Source of the DNA: Mixophyes australis
Lineage: Eukaryota > Chordata > Amphibia > Anura > Limnodynastidae
NCBI GenBank assembly: GCA_036250195.1
Contig: JAVHZZ010000006.1
Span: forward strand, 164,940,424 to 165,004,423
Direction of reading: 5' to 3'
Length of the DNA: 64,000 bases
Both the position numbers and the translations under genes were made by a program. Within the stretch, counting starts at the first letter, position 1. Each line of letters starts with the position of its first letter. Below the pieces are notes generated by a model that was not told the DNA's origin, searched no databases, and was given only the letters and a program-made list of their open reading frames with translations. Below are positions 59,892 through 64,000 of this stretch, piece after piece.

Positions 59892-60810
59892 CAGCGGTTC
59901 CCAAAGTGTGCGCCGCGGCTCCCAGGGGTTCTGCGGCGCTGTGGCAGGGGTGCCGTGGTCAGGGAGGGGGGGAAAAAAAAATTACAAAAAAATTACCAAT
60001 CTGGTAGCACCCGGGACCCAGTATCCTCCTCCCTCCTCGCTTCTCACTGAATGTTGGGAGGACATCATCACGTCCAACATATTCAGTGAGAAGCGGCAGG
60101 AGAGACCTGGGCGCTGTCGGATTGGTAAGAAGACAGAAGAAAAGACAGAAGAAATAGAATAAAGAAGGTCAAGTATGGAAAGTAAAGAAAGATGAGGGCA
60201 AAAGAATGAAGGGGGGCACAGAGCGCGCGGATGAAGGGGGGCACAGAGCGCGCGGGTGAAGGGGGGCACAGAGCGCGCGGGTGAAGGGGGGCACAGAGCG
60301 CGCGGGTGAAGGGGGGCACAGAGCGCGCGGGTGAAGGGGGGCACAGAGCGCGCGGGGTGAAGGGGGGCACAGAGCGCGCGGGTGAAGGGGGGCACAGAGC
60401 GCGCGGGTGAAGGGGGGCACAGAGCGCGCGGGTGAAGGGGGGCACAGAGCGCGCGGGTGAAGGGGGCACAGAGCACGCGGGTGAAGGGGGGCACAGAGCG
60501 CGCGGAAGAAGGAGGGCATGTTTTATTTTGTTTGATCTTATTTCTCTGAAAATTAGCTGTGAATTATTCTTTGACAGAAATACAATTGAAAGAAAAAAAT
60601 ATATAAAATTATTCTTTTCCCTTGGATTTATATGTATTATTTTTGCAAACAACTTAGTAAGTATTTGTGTCTGACCTAAATACATATTACGTTATTTTGA
60701 CCCAACTACTTAAAAACGGTACTGCTCAGTAATTATTTTGGAGGCGTGCCTTGAAAAAGTTATGGAGACTCTAAGGGTGCCGCAAACTGAAAAAGTTTCG
60801 GAAACCACTG
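59892..60810 (+). mobile_element. hAT (Charlie-like ends) element with minisatellite, copy 2 (919 bp)
   Basis: Ends CAGCGGTTCCCAAAGTGTGC and, reverse complemented, CAGTGGTTTCCGAAACTTTT. Flanks GGTTAAGG and GGTTAAGT match at 7 of 8. GTAAGA at 60125-60130. The right 170 bp matches copy 1; the left part includes an inverted phrase CTTCTCACTGAATGTTGG / ATATTCAGTGAGAAGC. No transposase. Long minus-strand frames are artefacts. Confidence 0.92.
60208..60507. repeat. 25-bp minisatellite in copy 2
   Basis: Twelve units starting GAAGGGGGGCACAGAGCGCG and ending CGGGT, very uniform, with single-G length changes near 60,357 and 60,457. The core GGGGGCACAGNGCG is like the core GGGGGACACAGCG of copy 1, although the units differ in length. 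Confidence 0.95.
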
Positions 60811-60818
60811 GGTTAAGT

Positions 60819-61807
60819 GACCTCACTGTGATATTATGACCAATAGTCCTAGCGGAACTGCCTATCATTTTCTCATATGGTGTTTTGTTTTAATAAACTT
60901 CTTTTATTTGCTAAGAAACTTGTGGCATCATTTATAATGGAGTGTTAAGAGGAGAGATAAAAGGGGGCTGTAACATATCAGAACATCAACTGTTAAGAGT
61001 ATCACAATTAGAATATATGTATTCTGTATTCAGAATTTCCGAGTGTTCCACATACTTAAAATAGTGGAAAATACACAATTTATACAAATTATAACCCAAT
61101 CATCACTGAATACACTAGTTAACAGATGTTGTGAATTCTGCAAATTCACTGAATTTGCTTTACTATTAGTTTTCCTACCTTAGCACATACACACAACAAA
61201 GACATCTATGTGGGATTGCATGTGTCAATATATTAAACGGCTGCAGTTCTAATGAAGTGGGATTGAAACGTATACAAATACATATAGTGTATATGTTGCA
61301 GTCTCTGTAGAGCAGTGTCTAATCACACTGGATAAATAAATATAGAGTCATGGAAATGATTGATACTTTATTTAATCACAGACTTGTGGACAGAGTATTC
61401 CTTTAATTACATTTCTTTCTCAAAATCTATCAATTCCACAACAATAATGAATTAATATCTTTTTCAAACGCACACTAGATTTCAACTTGAAACTATTGCT
61501 TGATACACCAGACAGACTAAACATAAGCCTGGGAACTGTCACTATACATTAGTTTGAAATTAACAATTTCTGAACAGTAACGAAAGGCCTAATTTCCTCC
61601 ACACACAACTTTCAGTATAACTATTACAGAGAACTTCTAACAGACTCCCAATAAAGAGCAGCTCTCTAATGTATTTTTATTAACTTTGCATAAGAAAAAA
61701 GCACAGCAGATAAATATTAGAAGTAATGATTAATGGAAATGGCAAACTTATTATAATTTCTTAGTATGTGTTTAATCAAACTATACTTTTGAATATGAAA
61801 AAAAATA
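60819..61807. other. AT-rich DNA, no gene seen
   Basis: Around 61,265 GGGATTGAAACGTATACAAA and 61,330 GGATAAATAAATATA recall a Penelope-type 3' UTR, but this alone is too weak to call. Confidence 0.35.
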
Positions 61808-61823
61808 CCCCCCCCCCCCCCCC
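61808..61823. repeat. Poly(C) tract
   Basis: Sixteen consecutive Cs, just downstream (minus sense) of the candidate exon. Confidence 0.95.
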
Positions 61824-61854
61824 ACCAAACACACCCCACTTGCAACTTACTCAC

Positions 61855-62044
61855 TAGATCCACCAGGGACCCCACCCAGCGAGTCCAACAGTCCCACAAC
61901 ATTACTCTCCGCTATTCTTTCTGCTTGGCCTGTTTGAAGCAAGTCAATCATGTATTCTTGTCCCTCCCACATGAATTTCCCATTAACCTGAATGGGAGGT
62001 TCCCATGGTATGGTATTTACACCGACTTGGTTAGTTTCAAACAT
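61855..62044 (-). CDS. Candidate coding exon, unrecognised protein (-)
   Basis: On the minus strand an ATG at 62044-62042, with an in-frame TAA just upstream, opens MFETNQVGVNTIPWEPPIQV and continues with KFMWEGQEYMIDLLQ, GQAERIAESNVV and LLDSLGGVPGG to a donor GTGAGT at 61854. The codon mix is balanced, unlike nearby AT-driven frames. TTTTCTGTGTAG at about 62,075 could be an upstream acceptor. LTR-like DNA lies directly upstream, so this may be the start of a retroelement reading frame and not a host gene. Confidence 0.4.
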
Positions 62045-62109
62045 GGACAATTAACATTAAAATGTATCTGTCACCTACACAGAAAACAGACTGCTATTTT
62101 TGAGGGATG

Positions 62110-62449
62110 AACCACTATTTATGAAAATGAAGCCCATTAATTCGGTCAGTGCCAGTAGCAACCCAGGGAATGGTCAGGTCCAAACAAAAGGTCAAAGCAG
62201 ATGGCAATCCTTTAAATGGGTAGGTCAAAGTGAAAGGTCAGGGCAAGCAGAAATCCAAGGAATAGTCAGCCAGGCAAAACTGACACCAATAACAAAACCC
62301 ATAATAATTTGACCCACATCAGCAGCAAGAACTATTATCATGGGCAAGGAACTACACAGCGATCTGGGCATAAAAAAAAGAGCAAACAATCAGCCAATAA
62401 TATGGCTAATTTGCTGCAGTTTGGTCATGCGCCCTCACCACTCCTGACA
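62110..62449 (-). repeat. LTR-like DNA (-)
   Basis: The minus strand starts TGTCAGGAGTGGTGAGGGCG at 62449, a typical gypsy LTR start, has CCCATTTAAAGGATTGCC (TATA-like) near 62,215 and dispersed TGACC/TTGACC phrases. The end and target duplication were not found. Confidence 0.45.
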
Positions 62450-62542
62450 GTATGCTTCACAGCACTGAAAAAGTCTGACACATGAGACAGTAGCAGTATA
62501 TCAGAACACTTTGCTTACTGTAATAATATTAAATATTCACAC

Positions 62543-62546
<4 letters not shown>

Positions 62547-62610
<64 letters not shown>

Positions 62611-62652
62611 CATATATACATATATACACATATACATATATACACACACACA
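62547..62652. repeat. (TA)n/(CA)n compound microsatellite
   Basis: About 30 TA units, then mixed ATACATATATACA, then a CA run that touches the Tc1 end. Confidence 0.95.
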
Positions 62653-64000
62653 CAGCGGATGAAATCATTTTTCTCAGTAAATATATATTTTATGTGGCTA
62701 ATTTAATGAAATTTACACCAAATGTCAGCAACAACCCTTGCAATCCACACATGCAAAGGCATCAAACCATAAATGTCCATAATTTAAGTTTTGTGTAATA
62801 ATAATGTGAAATGACAAAGGGAAAAAGTATTGAACACATGAAGAAATGGAGGTACAAAAAGGCATGGAAAGCGAAGACACCAGCTGAAATGTATCAGTGA
62901 TTAGAAAGCAATCCTGCCAGCTGGTTCAGCCACAACTGATGACCTATAAAAAGGTGTCTCATTACGAAGGTGTCACACAAGAAACATCTCATGATGGGTA
63001 AAAGAAAAGAGCTCTCTCAAGACCTTCGCTACCTTATTGTTGCAAAACATACTGATGGCATTGGTTACAGAAGGATTTCTAAACTTCTGAATGTTCCAGT
63101 GAGTACTGTTGGGGCCATGATCCAGAAGTGGAAAGAACATAATTTTACCATAAACCAGCCAAGACTAGGTGCACCTCGCAGGATTTCTGACAGAGGAGTG
63201 AAAAAAAATAATCAGAAGAGCACTCCAAGAACCAGTGACCACTTGTGGAGAGCTTCAGAAAGACCTGGAATTAGCAGGTACAATTGTTTCAATGAAAACA
63301 ATAAGTAATGCACTCAACCGCCATGACCTGTATGCACGCTCACCACGCAAGACTCCTTTGCTGAAGAAAAAACAAGTTGAAGCTCGATTAAAGTTTGCTG
63401 CACAACATTTGGACAAGCCTGTGAAATACTGAGAGAATATAGTGTGGTCAGATGAGAGCAAAATTGAACTCTTTGGATGAAATAATACACACCATGTTTG
63501 GAGGAGAAATGGCACTGCACATCACCCCAAAAACACCATACCAACAGTGAAGTTTGGAGGTGGGAACATCATGTGTGGGGTTGTTTTTCTGCAAAGGTAC
63601 CGGCATACTGCATATAATTGAAGGAAGGATGAATGGAAAATGTACTGAGACATTCTTGATAAAAATCTGCTGCCATCTACCAGGATGCTGAAGATGAAAC
63701 AAGGGTGGACATTTCAGCAAGGGAAGACAATGATCCCAAACACACAGCCAAGGACACGCTCAGTTGGTTTCAGAGAAAGAAAATAAAGCTGCTAGAATGG
63801 CCCAGCCAATCATCTGACTTGAATCCAATTTAAAATCTATGGAAAGAACTAAGGATCAGAGTTCATAGTAGAAGCCAAAGGAACCTTCAAGATTTAAAGA
63901 CTATGTGCGTTGAAGAATGGGGCAAAATCACACCGGAGTAATGCATGCGACAAATTTCTCCATACAGGAGGCGTCTTGAAGCTGTCATTACCAACTAAGG
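62653..64000 (+). mobile_element. Tc1-like element, right end outside the window
   Basis: Left end probably CAGCGGATGAAATCATTTTT at 62653. The transposase reading direction is + and the window ends at the last codons, so the right terminal repeat is not included. Different family from the Tc1 pieces at 7.4, 24.5 and 29.5 kb. Confidence 0.8.
62994..63998 (+). pseudogene. Tc1-like DD34E transposase, full length but disabled
   Basis: The start MGKRKELSQDLRYLIVAKHT is at 62994. The paired helix-turn-helix DNA-binding region (YRRISKLLNVPVSTVGAM) is intact to an A-run at about 63,200, where one extra A shifts the frame. It continues to QVEARLKFAAQHLDKPVKY, then TGA in place of a tryptophan codon; VWSDESKIELFG has the first catalytic aspartate, followed by another TGA. 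Further shifts occur near 63,570, 63,640 and 63,715. The second aspartate is in NDPKHTA. In SSDLNPI-NLW the catalytic glutamate codon is TAA (about 63,830). Dead copy, total length near the usual 340 codons. Confidence 0.9.

Noticed and set aside
59982..60685. Minus-strand frames up to 200 codons with ALCAP/RSVPPF repeats
   Set aside because: Translation of the 25-bp minisatellite in the second hAT copy; all frames are open because the unit lacks stops.
1..64000. CRISPR arrays, bacterial operons, rRNA genes, functional tRNA genes
   Set aside because: Tandem arrays here have no unique spacers; tRNA-like parts belong to SINEs; sequence features are those of a vertebrate nuclear genome.

Overview
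This 64 kb window reads as AT-rich nuclear DNA of a vertebrate, most probably a frog. The evidence is the repeat mixture: several Tc1/mariner pseudogenes, many short hAT-type elements with 8-bp target duplications, fold-back elements ending GGGGTAAATGTATC, L2-like and L1-like LINE remnants, a Penelope-type remnant, Ty3/gypsy remnants, and a tRNA-like SINE ending in ATAAATGATGATGATG. There are no bacterial operons, CRISPR arrays or rRNA genes. The species cannot be named from the sequence alone.

Layout. 0-4.7 kb: AT-rich DNA with two short hAT-like elements. 4.7-6.0 kb: 3' end of an L1-like LINE (+). 6.1-10.4 kb: a nested stack, namely an L2-like LINE (-) split by a GC-rich fold-back hAT element, then half a Tc1 element (-), then a Ty3/gypsy element (-) cut off inside reverse transcriptase. 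11.2 kb: a candidate cellular exon. 12.3-13.2 kb: SINE interrupted by a hAT-like element. 14.3-15.4 kb: a compact intron-containing gene-like unit with CCAAT and TATA boxes, splice sites and poly(A) signals. 16-24 kb: mostly unique AT-rich DNA with a SINE, a 50-bp minimal hAT copy and a perfect hairpin. 24-30 kb: three Tc1 relics, SINE pieces and a hAT element that contains a fold-back element. 33.5-41.6 kb: hAT and fold-back elements and a gypsy-like LTR. 43-44.3 kb: a 47-bp inverted pair. 45.4-46.5 and 54.1-55.2 kb: two related LTR-like units. 47.4-51.1 kb: SINE and two GC-rich hAT elements. 52.0-52.9 kb: Penelope-like endonuclease end (-). 56.4 kb: a candidate 48-bp exon. 57.2-60.8 kb: two related hAT elements, each with a large internal GC-rich minisatellite. 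61.8-62.4 kb: a candidate exon next to LTR-like DNA (-). 62.65-64 kb: a Tc1 element (+), disabled, running off the end.

The strongest host-gene signal is a pair of + strand exons with compatible splice phase (11,220-11,374 and 56,433-56,480). If real, most of the window is one large intron. Nearly all long reading frames elsewhere are repeat artefacts, above all the 280-codon proline-rich frames opposite the minisatellites. The most unusual features are the hAT elements with internal minisatellites, a GTAAG splice-donor-like motif kept in seven of eight hAT elements examined, and the small gene-like unit at 14.4-15.4 kb, whose protein I do not recognise. All boundaries and family names come from reading the sequence by eye; no database search was run.
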